64,000 nucleotides of DNA, from NCBI RefSeq assembly GCF_029919115.1, contig NZ_CP123990.1, forward strand, positions 3,622,501 through 3,686,500. The letters run 5' to 3'. This document shows, piece by piece, positions 42,079 to 49,931 of the stretch. Source of the stretch: Variovorax paradoxus (GTDB taxonomy: Bacteria > Pseudomonadota > Gammaproteobacteria > Burkholderiales > Burkholderiaceae_C). Position 1 is the first letter of the stretch. Every line of letters begins with the position of its first letter. The position numbers and the translations under genes are program-made. The notes under the pieces were generated by a model that saw only the letters and a program-made list of their open reading frames with translations, was not told where the DNA came from and made no database searches.

Positions 42079-42657
42079 ATGAAACTCGTCATCCTCGACC
42101 GCAACGGCACGATCAACGTGCACCGCGAAGATTTCGTCAAGAGCGACATCGAGTGGACGCCGCTGCCCGGTGCGCTCGAAGCCGTGGCCAAGCTCAACCA
42201 TGCGGGCTGGCACGTGGTGGTCGCGTCCAACCAGTCGGGCCTGGGCCGCGGCCTGTTCGACATGGCGTCGCTCAACGCCATGCACGCCAAGATGCACAAG
42301 ATGCTCGCGGCCGTCGGCGGCAAGGTCGATGCGGTGTTCTATTGCCCGCACAGCCCCGACGAGGACTGCGACTGCCGCAAGCCGAAGCCGGGCCTCTTCC
42401 TGCAGATCGGCGACCGCTACGGCATCGACCTGCAGGGCGTGCCGACCGCGGGCGACAGCCTGCGCGACCTGCAGGCGGGTGCCGCCGCGGGTTGCGAGCC
42501 GCACCTCTTGCTGACCGGCATGGGCGCCGCCTGCATAGGCGTCGACCCGCTGCCCCCCGAATATCCGGCGAACACCATGGTTCACGAGAACCTCGCTGCT
42601 TTTGTCGACTTCCTGCTTGCGCGCGAAGCGCAGGCTGCACTCCAGGTGGCTGTCTGA
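42079..42657 (+). CDS. gmhB: D-glycero-beta-D-manno-heptose 1,7-bisphosphate 7-phosphatase, active-site variant
   Basis: This 192-residue HAD phosphatase of LPS heptose synthesis has the zinc-binding cysteine loop (YCPHSPDEDCDCRKPKPG) and the motif II segment VVASNQSGLGRG. Motif I reads ILDRNGTIN (codons GAC CGC AAC), so the second aspartate of the DxD pair (residue 9, the general acid/base) is asparagine. The nucleophile Asp7 is kept. The change would be expected to weaken turnover. It lies 32 nt after glyS and overlaps the acyltransferase start as TGATG. Confidence 0.9.
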   Translation: MKLVILDRNGTINVHREDFVKSDIEWTPLPGALEAVAKLNHAGWHVVVASNQSGLGRGLFDMASLNAMHAKMHKMLAAVGGKVDAVFYCPHSPDEDCDCRKPKPGLFLQIGDRYGIDLQGVPTAGDSLRDLQAGAAAGCEPHLLLTGMGAACIGVDPLPPEYPANTMVHENLAAFVDFLLAREAQAALQVAV

Positions 42658-43427
42658 TGGCGTTTCTTCGTTCCGTTGTCCATGCCCTGTGGATGCTCGT
42701 CACCGTGGTGCCCTGGGGCATCATCATGTGCGTCAGTTCGCTCTGGAAGCGCGGCATACCGCTCTACTGGATGGCGGTGCAGTGGCTCAGCTGGGCCATC
42801 GGCGGCGCGCGCGTGCTGCTGGGCATCAAGACCCGCGTCACCGGCATGGAGAACCTGCCGACCGACAAGCTCGCCGGCGCGATCCTGCTGGTCAAGCATC
42901 AGTCGACCTTCGAGACCTTCCTCATGCCCACGCTGATGCCGCATCCGCTGGCATTCGTGTTCAAGAAAGAGCTGATCTACGTGCCCTTCTTCGGCTGGGC
43001 CATGGCCCGGCTCGACATGATTCATATCGACCGCAGCCAACGCGCGCAGGCGTTCAACAAGGTCGTGAACCAGGGTCGCAAGCTGCTTGCGCAGGGCATC
43101 TGGATCATCATGTTTCCCGAAGGCACCCGCATTCCGCGCGGCCAGAAGGGCACCTACAAGAGCGGCGGCACGCGGCTCGCATGCGAAACCGGCGTGCCGG
43201 TGATTCCCGTTGCCGTTACTTCGGCCAAGGTGTGGCCGCGCAAGGCCTTCATCAAGCGCCCCGGCGTGGTCGACGTGTCGATAGGCCCGGCCATCTCCAG
43301 CGTCGGCCGCAAGCCCGATGAGCTGATGCGCGAAGTCGAGGCCTGGATCGAATCGGAAATGCGCCGGCTCGATCCTGAGGCTTATCGCGACAGTCCGCCG
43401 CTGCAGGCGGCGCCAGAAGTGCACTGA
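42657..43427 (+). CDS. plsC: 1-acyl-sn-glycerol-3-phosphate acyltransferase
   Basis: This 256-residue membrane enzyme of phospholipid synthesis transfers an acyl chain to lysophosphatidate. One or two N-terminal membrane segments are followed by the catalytic HX4(D/E) motif, here HQSTFE, and the glycerol-phosphate motif FPEGTR. Glutamate in place of aspartate at the HX4D site is, from memory, common in betaproteobacterial members. Its start overlaps gmhB by 1 nt. Confidence 0.88.
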   Translation: MAFLRSVVHALWMLVTVVPWGIIMCVSSLWKRGIPLYWMAVQWLSWAIGGARVLLGIKTRVTGMENLPTDKLAGAILLVKHQSTFETFLMPTLMPHPLAFVFKKELIYVPFFGWAMARLDMIHIDRSQRAQAFNKVVNQGRKLLAQGIWIIMFPEGTRIPRGQKGTYKSGGTRLACETGVPVIPVAVTSAKVWPRKAFIKRPGVVDVSIGPAISSVGRKPDELMREVEAWIESEMRRLDPEAYRDSPPLQAAPEVH

Positions 43428-43441
43428 AGAGAAAGCCCGAC

Positions 43442-44431
43442 ATGCGGGGACTGCTTCAGTTCACGATGGATCTGTTCGAAGGGCTGGGCAACGAGTTTGC
43501 GCCGCCCAAGCCGCCCGAGCGCAAGCCGCGGAAAGTGAAGAAGAAGGCCGCGCCGCCGGAGGCGACGCCGTTGGCTGACTCGCCTCCCGTGCCCGATGCC
43601 CAGCAGCAAGACAACGCCGGCCCCGCCGCTTTGCCCGCCATTCCGCTGCGCGACACGCTGACGCTCGCGAGCTTCGTGCATCCGCAGGCTACGCGCGAAA
43701 CAGTGCTGGGTTGGGCGCGGGTGGCCTATGAGTTCAAGCGCGGCAAGCGCAAGACCATCGGCTTCGTGGTCGGCCCCGAAGGTTTATCGGTGCGTGCGCC
43801 GCGCTGGGTCACGCTGCGCGACGTGGACGCCGCCGTCCAGGAAAAGGCCGACTGGATCATTCGCAAGCTGCTCGAAACGCGGCAACGCCACGCACGCGTC
43901 GAGGCCACGCGCATCGAGTGGAAAGACGGCGCGGAGTTTCCCTTCATGGGCGAGCCGGTCGTGATTCGCCTCGACCCGAAGCACGGCTTTGCAAGCGTCG
44001 GTGGCACGCTCGATGAGGCAAGCGGCGACGGCGCCGGGCCGCGCATCTTGCGCTTGGCCGTGGCGCAGAACGCCGAGCCCTCTCAAATTCGCGATGCCGC
44101 CCAGGCGTGGCTCATGCGGCGGGCGCGGCGGCTGTTCATCGAAAGGCTCGATCACTTTGCACCGCGGCTTGGAGTGCGGTGGCAGAAGTTGTCGTTGTCG
44201 AATGCTGCTACCCGCTGGGGAAGTGCGAGTGCGGACGGGTCGATCCGGCTGAACTGGCGCTTGATTCACTTTCGCCTGCCGGTGATCGACTATGTGGTTG
44301 CGCATGAGCTGGCGCATCTGCGGGTGATGGATCACTCGCATCGGTTCTGGGAGACAGTGGAGAGTGTGGTGCCGGACTATGGGTTGCTGCGGCAGCAGTT
44401 GAAGGATGAGGCTGTGCCTCGGTGGGGCTGA
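43442..44431 (+). CDS. YgjP/SprT-like metallopeptidase (M48-type annotation)
   Basis: This 329-residue protein has a DUF45 (YgjP-like) domain with the zinc motif HELAHLRVMDHSHRFW (HELAH at 288-292, with a downstream HSH). The N-terminal 60 residues are Pro/Lys-rich and disordered. Function of the family is unclear. A second Met at 43466 (MDLFEGLG) is an alternative start. It is the last gene of the glyQ-plsC run, followed by the palindromic element. Confidence 0.82.
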   Translation: MRGLLQFTMDLFEGLGNEFAPPKPPERKPRKVKKKAAPPEATPLADSPPVPDAQQQDNAGPAALPAIPLRDTLTLASFVHPQATRETVLGWARVAYEFKRGKRKTIGFVVGPEGLSVRAPRWVTLRDVDAAVQEKADWIIRKLLETRQRHARVEATRIEWKDGAEFPFMGEPVVIRLDPKHGFASVGGTLDEASGDGAGPRILRLAVAQNAEPSQIRDAAQAWLMRRARRLFIERLDHFAPRLGVRWQKLSLSNAATRWGSASADGSIRLNWRLIHFRLPVIDYVVAHELAHLRVMDHSHRFWETVESVVPDYGLLRQQLKDEAVPRWG

Positions 44432-44452
44432 CTTGCTTGCTTTGTTTTGATT

Positions 44453-44519
44453 CCGAGGCCGGGATTCCGCCCGGCGGCGGACTCACTTTCTTTTGCTTCG
44501 CCAAAAGAAAGTAAGCAAA
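44453..44519. repeat. Outer arm (left) of the nested inverted repeat
   Basis: This 67-nt arm pairs with 44894-44958 at about 88% identity by eye. It carries its own hairpin (ACTTTCTTTTG at 44485-44495 against CAAAAGAAAGT at 44502-44512), which could stop transcription from the metallopeptidase gene. Confidence 0.88.
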
Positions 44520-44532
44520 TGCGGTGCTCGGG

Positions 44533-44666
44533 TTTCGCGGGGTCTCGCAGAACTCGCTTCGCTCAAACAGCTGCGAGCCCTGATCCGCGAAACCCTCCGT
44601 TTCGCGGGGTCTCGCAGAACTCGCTTCGCTCAAACAGCTGCGAGCCCTGATCCGCGAAACCCTCCG
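44533..44666. repeat. Two identical tandem 67-bp units
   Basis: Copies at 44533-44599 and 44600-44666 are identical base for base. Each unit contains internal inverted repeats (TTTCGCGG with CCGCGAAA, CTCGCAG with CTGCGAG), so each can fold alone. The right side of the element keeps only a remnant (GATCAGGGCCGCAGCTGTT, 44869-44887), so the left side was probably duplicated after the element formed. Confidence 0.9.
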
Positions 44667-44853
44667 CTCCTCGGCGCATACAGAGGGGCTTGGAAACCGA
44701 ACGGGCCTTTGCTTCGCTCGGCCACCAAGCCACCGCGGCGCTGCGCGCCGCGGTGGTTGGCATTGAGTTGGTCTGCCGGCTGTTGGTATTGGCTGTTGGG
44801 GCCGAGCGAAGCGAAGGCCACCCGCTCCCACCCCTTCTGTATGCGCCGAGGAG
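44667..44853. repeat. Inner inverted repeats and central hairpin
   Basis: Pairs: 44667-44688 with 44831-44853, and 44704-44723 with 44800-44819 (one mismatch). At the centre a perfect 12-bp stem (44730-44741 and 44745-44756) closes on a TGC loop. Confidence 0.85.
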
Positions 44854-44893
44854 CGCAGATGGAGGCGGGATCAGGGCCGCAGCTGTTCCTTTC

Positions 44894-44958
44894 TTTGCTT
44901 ACTTTCTTTGGCGAAGCAAAGAAAGTGAGTCGCCCGCCGGGGCGACACCCGGCCTCGG
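44894..44958. repeat. Outer arm (right) of the nested inverted repeat
   Basis: This 65-nt arm is the inverted partner of 44453-44519 and likewise contains a self-hairpin (ACTTTCTTTG with CAAAGAAAGT). It ends 8 nt before the stop of the leftward acylase gene and may terminate its transcript. Confidence 0.88.
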
Positions 44959-44966
44959 AACCAAAC

Positions 44967-47513
44967 TCACCGCCCAACAGGCACTAAACGAATCCGCTCC
45001 ACAGTCTCCCTCTCCACAGCCCCCCGGCTATAAACAAGCGGCACGTACTTGCCTTCAAGCCACAACGGCGCCAAGTCCCGATAGTTCGGACTTTCCGGAT
45101 TCCCCGATTGCCCCGGCGTATTGATCACCCGCGACGCATCCCAGTTGCCCACATCCAGCACCATCCGGAACGAAGCCCCCGACGTCAGCCGGTAGTCGCT
45201 CGCCCTGTAGGTCGCCGCCATCGGCGTAAAGCTCGACCCCGACATCGGCCAGTCGCCCACGTCGAGCTTCTTGCGTGTTGCAGCGTCGACCACCTCGGCA
45301 AGCGGATGCCGGAATTCAGCGCGATGCAGCGCACCCCACTTCCAGGCCGCCATGTCGGGCCCAAGCTTGGCGGTGAGCTCCTGCATTGCAGGCGGCAGGG
45401 TCTGCAGCAGCAAGGCGTCGCGCTGCGAGTTGCTGACCCAGCCCGACGGGTTTTCGAGCAGCAGCAACATGCGCGTGTTGTCACCTGGCGCGGCAAGCGA
45501 TGAAGCAGCGTCGCCGGCGCCGGCCTTGAGCACGGCCGCACGCAAGGTCTTGCCGCTCCAGACCTCGTACAGCGCAGCGGCGCCGCTGTCGCGGTGCATG
45601 GTGCCGTCCCAGCCTTGCAACAAGCGCAGCCCTGCGGCGGTTTGCGGATCGTCGCTGCGCAAGCCTGCCAACAGCTTCAACAAGCGCTGGGCGGGCGTCG
45701 CAACGATGTCGTTCTGCATGCGTTCCGAGCCCTCGATGGTGAAGCGCGAGCCTGCAGCCACCTTCGCGGCGAACAGCTCCTTGAGGCGGCGCGCACGGGC
45801 CGCGTCGCTCCACTCATAGCCGATGCCTTTCTTTGCCGCCGGATGATCGGGCGGAATGTTGTTCTCGTTCGCGGTTACCACATAGCCGCGTGCCGGGTTG
45901 AATTCCGAAGGCAGTTCGTCGCCATTGCGAAAGCCCGACCACTCGTAGCGGCCGTCGCCCGGCACCGGCATCAGCCCGTCCCAGTTGGGCCGGATGGGCG
46001 TCAAGCCGCCCGGCATCCAGCCGACGTTGCCATTGCGGTCGGCATAGACCTGGTTCTCGCCCGGCGCGCCCCAGCGGTTCATGGCGGCGCGGAACTGGTC
46101 CCAGTTCTGCGCGCGCATGTAGTCCATGGAACCGAAGTACGGCGCCATGCCGGGTTCGAGCCATGCCGCCCGCAATGCGAAGGCGCGCTGCTTGCCGGGC
46201 TCGGACAGCAGCACCGGACCGTGGCGCGTGAAGGTGTTGACCACCTCGCGCGGCGCGCTCTCGCCGCGCACCGCGATGCGCTCGGTCACGCTCGTCATCG
46301 GCTCCCAACGGCCCTGGTAGCGGTACTCACCGGGGTTCTGCGGATTCAGCTCATACACGTACAGGTCTTCCTGGTCCATGTAGAAGCGCGTCAGGCCGAA
46401 CGCGATGGTGCCGTTGTGGCCGATGGAAAGGCCCGGCAGAAAAGGCTCGCCTGCGCCTATCGCGTCCATGCCCGGCGCGCTGAGGTGCGTCATGTAGCGC
46501 AGGCTCGGAGCACCGTGCGCGCGGTGCGGATCGTTGGCGAGGATGGGCCTTCCGGTGGAGGTGAGCTGCGGCGCGATGACCCAGTTGTTGCTGCCGTAGG
46601 CGGCCGTGGGATCGCCTTGCATGGCTTGGCGCTGCCGCTCTTCTTCGTCGGCCTTTGCCGCCGCGGCCTCGGGGCTGTCGGGCTGCAGCACTGCAGCAGA
46701 CGCTGCGGCGGTGCCGGCGAGGCGCGTGTTGCTCTTGGTGAAGCGCGGCGAATCGGTCGCACGCAGATAGGCGGCGCGCAACTCGGCTGCGGGAATGGTG
46801 CACGGATCGAAGCCAGGCGGCACTTGCGGCGTGACCGGCGGATCGAGTTCGCGGCGCAACCAGTCGGCCTTGATACCTTCGGTGCCGGCGCAGAACGCGC
46901 GGGCACGGTCGATCTCCGACGTGAAATTGAGCGTGAGGCCGTGGTGCCGGATGCGCACCACGTCTTCGGGCGACCACAGGGCCGGCTGATAACCCAGAAG
47001 TGCGAATTCGGGCGGCAGCAGCGCGGGCTGCGCGCGCACCTGGGCAACGTAGGCGTTGACGCCGGCAGTGAAGGCCTCGGCCACGCGCTTGGCATCGGAG
47101 CCGTAGGCCAGCCACTCGCGGTACATGTCGCCGCGATAGAGCACGGCGCGCGCGGCACGGTCGCTCTCGACCCATGCGGGCCCGAAGTCCTTGGCCATCT
47201 CGCCGAGGCCGCGCTTGCGCCACAGGTCCATCTGCCAGAGCCGGTCGCGCGCGGCGATGAAGCCCTGCGCCACGAAGGCGTCATACAGCGTGCCGGCATA
47301 AAGGTGCGGCACGCCCCAGCGGTCGACCAGCACTTCGGCCGGCTTCTCGAGGCCAGCGACGGCAAAGGACGAGGGTGGGCGCTGTGGCGTCTGCACACCG
47401 GGAGGCCCCGATGCGCAGCCCGCAAGCGCGAGGGCTGCGAGCGTTGCGACCCCAATGGAATGCCTTTGACCTAACGAGCGCCGCGATGCGGGGCGCGGGT
47501 GTCTTGTTCTCAT
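44967..47513 (-). CDS. Penicillin acylase family lipoprotein (Ntn hydrolase)
   Basis: This 848-residue member of the peptidase S45 family hydrolyses amides such as penicillins or acyl-homoserine lactones; the substrate is not evident. A lipobox (LALAGC, Cys33) marks it as a lipoprotein. The autocatalytic serine is Ser308 in AAYGSNNWVIAP, where the chain would split into alpha and beta subunits. Two later Asn-containing blocks (SIGHNGTIAFGLT, PGENQVYADRNGNVGW) fit the family. The start MRTRHPRPAS has GGAG upstream; a longer frame reaches the divergent gene's promoter and is rejected. Confidence 0.9.
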   Translation of the reverse strand: MRTRHPRPASRRSLGQRHSIGVATLAALALAGCASGPPGVQTPQRPPSSFAVAGLEKPAEVLVDRWGVPHLYAGTLYDAFVAQGFIAARDRLWQMDLWRKRGLGEMAKDFGPAWVESDRAARAVLYRGDMYREWLAYGSDAKRVAEAFTAGVNAYVAQVRAQPALLPPEFALLGYQPALWSPEDVVRIRHHGLTLNFTSEIDRARAFCAGTEGIKADWLRRELDPPVTPQVPPGFDPCTIPAAELRAAYLRATDSPRFTKSNTRLAGTAAASAAVLQPDSPEAAAAKADEEERQRQAMQGDPTAAYGSNNWVIAPQLTSTGRPILANDPHRAHGAPSLRYMTHLSAPGMDAIGAGEPFLPGLSIGHNGTIAFGLTRFYMDQEDLYVYELNPQNPGEYRYQGRWEPMTSVTERIAVRGESAPREVVNTFTRHGPVLLSEPGKQRAFALRAAWLEPGMAPYFGSMDYMRAQNWDQFRAAMNRWGAPGENQVYADRNGNVGWMPGGLTPIRPNWDGLMPVPGDGRYEWSGFRNGDELPSEFNPARGYVVTANENNIPPDHPAAKKGIGYEWSDAARARRLKELFAAKVAAGSRFTIEGSERMQNDIVATPAQRLLKLLAGLRSDDPQTAAGLRLLQGWDGTMHRDSGAAALYEVWSGKTLRAAVLKAGAGDAASSLAAPGDNTRMLLLLENPSGWVSNSQRDALLLQTLPPAMQELTAKLGPDMAAWKWGALHRAEFRHPLAEVVDAATRKKLDVGDWPMSGSSFTPMAATYRASDYRLTSGASFRMVLDVGNWDASRVINTPGQSGNPESPNYRDLAPLWLEGKYVPLVYSRGAVERETVERIRLVPVGR

Positions 47514-47612
47514 GCGTCTTGTCTCCTGCCGGGTGGAATTTGGCAGCGCACAGTATCCCGATTTGCATATCCGCTGGGTACTGCGAGGGATGACTTGTAG
47601 ACTTCTTCCTAC

Positions 47613-48689
47613 ATGCAGCAAACACCCTCCTCCATTTCATGCGGCGGCTGGCTCGGCTCTGCCATACGCCGCATCGAAGCCGACTACCAGCGCAGCGCCG
47701 ACACGCACCTGATCCCGCTGCCGCTGCCCTCGCTTGCCGCGGCCGGCGTCGACCTGTACCTGAAGGACGAGTCGACCCACCCCACGGGCAGCCTCAAGCA
47801 CAGGCTCGCACGTTCGCTCTTTCTCTATGCGCTGTGCAACGGATGGGTGCGCGAAGGCACAACCATCGTCGAGGCATCGAGCGGCTCCACCGCGGTGAGC
47901 GAAGCCTACTTCGCACGCCTGCTCGGCCTGCCCTTCATCGCGGTGATGCCGCGGAGCACCTCGCCTGAAAAGGTGGCGCAGATCGCCTTCTACGGCGCGC
48001 GTTGCCACTTTGTCGACCATGCGGCGCAAGTGTATGAAGAAGCGCGCGCGCTCACCGAGCAAACCGGCGGCCACTACATGGACCAGTTCACGTACGCCGA
48101 GCGCGCGACCGACTGGCGCGGCAACAACAACATTGCCGAGAGCATGTTCCAGCAGATGGCGCGCGAGCGGCATCCGGTGCCGGCATGGATCGTTGTGGGC
48201 GCGGGCACGGGCGGCACCAGCGCCACCATCGGGCGCTATGTGCGCTACCGCTGCCACGACACGCAGGTGTGCGTGCCCGACCCCGAGGGATCGGTGTTCT
48301 CGGCCTATCACCGCACGGGAGATGCAACGCTGACGGCGGCGGGCTCGCGCATCGAAGGCATCGGCCGCCCGCGGGTGGAGCCGAGCTTCATCCGCACGCT
48401 GGTCGACCGCATGATCGAAGTGCCCAACCTCGATTCGGTGGCCGCCATGCATGCGCTCTCGGCATTGCTGGGGCGCAAGGTCGGGCCATCGACGGGCACC
48501 AACTTTGTCGGCATGCTGGCCATTGCACGCGAGATGCGTGCGGCCGGCCAGCAAGGCTCCATTCTTTCGCTGCTGTGCGATGCGGGCGAGCGCTACCTGC
48601 CGAGCTATCACGATGCGGTGTGGGTGCGGAACGCCTTCGGCGACATTGAGCCGGCACAGCAGCGCATCGACGCGCTGGTTGCGGAGTGA
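47613..48689 (+). CDS. PLP-dependent cysteine synthase family protein, Cds1-like
   Basis: This 358-residue fold-type II PLP enzyme has the Schiff-base lysine in [13 protein letters not shown] and the phosphate-binding loop [14 protein letters not shown]. The opening [21 protein letters not shown] resembles the Cds1 L-cysteine desulfhydrase group. It would release sulfide from cysteine, or act as a synthase. The start is 99 bp from the divergent acylase gene. Confidence 0.85.
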   Translation: MQQTPSSISCGGWLGSAIRRIEADYQRSADTHLIPLPLPSLAAAGVDLYLKDESTHPTGSLKHRLARSLFLYALCNGWVREGTTIVEASSGSTAVSEAYFARLLGLPFIAVMPRSTSPEKVAQIAFYGARCHFVDHAAQVYEEARALTEQTGGHYMDQFTYAERATDWRGNNNIAESMFQQMARERHPVPAWIVVGAGTGGTSATIGRYVRYRCHDTQVCVPDPEGSVFSAYHRTGDATLTAAGSRIEGIGRPRVEPSFIRTLVDRMIEVPNLDSVAAMHALSALLGRKVGPSTGTNFVGMLAIAREMRAAGQQGSILSLLCDAGERYLPSYHDAVWVRNAFGDIEPAQQRIDALVAE

Positions 48690-49759
48690 TGCCTGCGCCG
48701 GCTTTCTGCAAACTCTCGCGCCGCAGCCTGCTGCTTGCGGCGCTGGCCGCAGCGCCCGCAAGCTGGGCGCTGCCCGAGCGCACGCTGCAGTTCCCGCGCG
48801 ACTTCGGCAGCCACCCCGACCTGCGCACCGAATGGTGGTACATCACGGGCCACGCAAGAACTTCGGCAGGACGCGAGTTCGGTTTCCAGGTGACGTTCTT
48901 TCGCTCGCGTGTCGATGCCGCGCAGGCAATGCGCTCGGCGTTTGCGGCCAAGAACCTCGTGTTTGCGCACGCTGCGGTTACCGATCTCGAAGGCCGCGTG
49001 CTGCTGCATGACCAGCGCATTGCGCGGGCGGGCTTCGGCGTTGCGTCGGCCAGCGAAGCCGACACCGATGTGCGCCTGCGCGACTGGTCTCTCGTGCGCA
49101 AGGACGGCAGTTATTCGGCCCGCGTGCCGGCGGGCGAATTCACGCTCGACCTGCGCTTTGCGCCCACGCAGCCGGTGCTGCTGCAAGGCAAGGCCGGGCT
49201 CTCGCGCAAGGGCCCGGAGGAAGCACAGGCAAGCTACTACTACAGCGAACCGCAACTGAAGACGCAGGGCCGGCTCACACTGAAGGGCCAGGCCTTCGAT
49301 GTGGACGGAACGGCCTGGCTCGACCACGAATGGAGCGAGGCGCTGATGCATCCCGAGGCCGTAGGCTGGGACTGGATCGGCATGAACCTGGACGACGGCA
49401 GCGCCCTCACCGCCTTTCGCCTGCGGCGCCGCGACGGCAGTGCGCTGTGGGCTGGCGGTTCGTTTCGCCCGCGCGACGGCGCGCTGCGTGTTTTCAGCAA
49501 CAACGAGGTGCGCTTCGATGGTGCCGATGCGTGGACCAGCCCACGCACGCAGGCAAAGTACCCCACCCGGTGGCGCGTGCAGACACCATCGGGAATCTTC
49601 GGAGTGCGCGCGCTTCTCGACGACCAGGAGCTCGACAGCCGCGGCTCCACCGGCGGGGTCTACTGGGAAGGCGTGAGCGACCTGCTCGATGCGCAAGGTA
49701 GCCGCGTCGGCCGGGGCTACCTGGAGATGACCGGCTACGCCGCACCGCTGCGGCTCTGA
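48689..49759 (+). CDS. Lipocalin-like (AttH/CrtC-type) protein, Tat-exported
   Basis: This 356-residue protein has a twin-arginine signal (SRRSLLLAALAAAPASWA) and the AttH/hydroxyneurosporene synthase features EWWYITGHAR, WLDHEWSEA and a beta-rich body. Members are periplasmic lipocalin-like proteins, some with hydratase activity; function here is unknown. The ATG overlaps the preceding stop as TGATG (48687-48691); a GTG one codon earlier is possible. Confidence 0.82.
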   Translation: MPAPAFCKLSRRSLLLAALAAAPASWALPERTLQFPRDFGSHPDLRTEWWYITGHARTSAGREFGFQVTFFRSRVDAAQAMRSAFAAKNLVFAHAAVTDLEGRVLLHDQRIARAGFGVASASEADTDVRLRDWSLVRKDGSYSARVPAGEFTLDLRFAPTQPVLLQGKAGLSRKGPEEAQASYYYSEPQLKTQGRLTLKGQAFDVDGTAWLDHEWSEALMHPEAVGWDWIGMNLDDGSALTAFRLRRRDGSALWAGGSFRPRDGALRVFSNNEVRFDGADAWTSPRTQAKYPTRWRVQTPSGIFGVRALLDDQELDSRGSTGGVYWEGVSDLLDAQGSRVGRGYLEMTGYAAPLRL

Positions 49760-49931
49760 GGCCGCACATTTCGCAAGCACCCGACTGCTACGGCGAGCCT
49801 TCGGTCCCGGGGGCTCGATCGGTCGCACCATTCCCCCGACGCTGACTTGGCCGATGTGCGATGACGGTCACGGCGACGTCATGTGCCTTGTCCAGCATGC
49901 GCTGCATTCCATCCGAAAAGAGGAGAGGCCC

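Larger units (their letters stand above)
44432..44966. other. Convergent intergenic gap filled by a nested palindromic element
   Basis: This 535-bp gap between converging genes holds no gene. Nearly all of it (44453-44958) is a set of nested inverted repeats: outer arms, a duplicated 67-bp unit, two inner arm pairs and a central 12-bp hairpin. Short open frames across it are an effect of composition. Confidence 0.85.

Noticed and set aside
42900..42920. HX4E instead of HX4D in the PlsC acyltransferase as a defect
   Set aside because: From memory this form is common in betaproteobacterial members, so it is unlikely to be a lesion.
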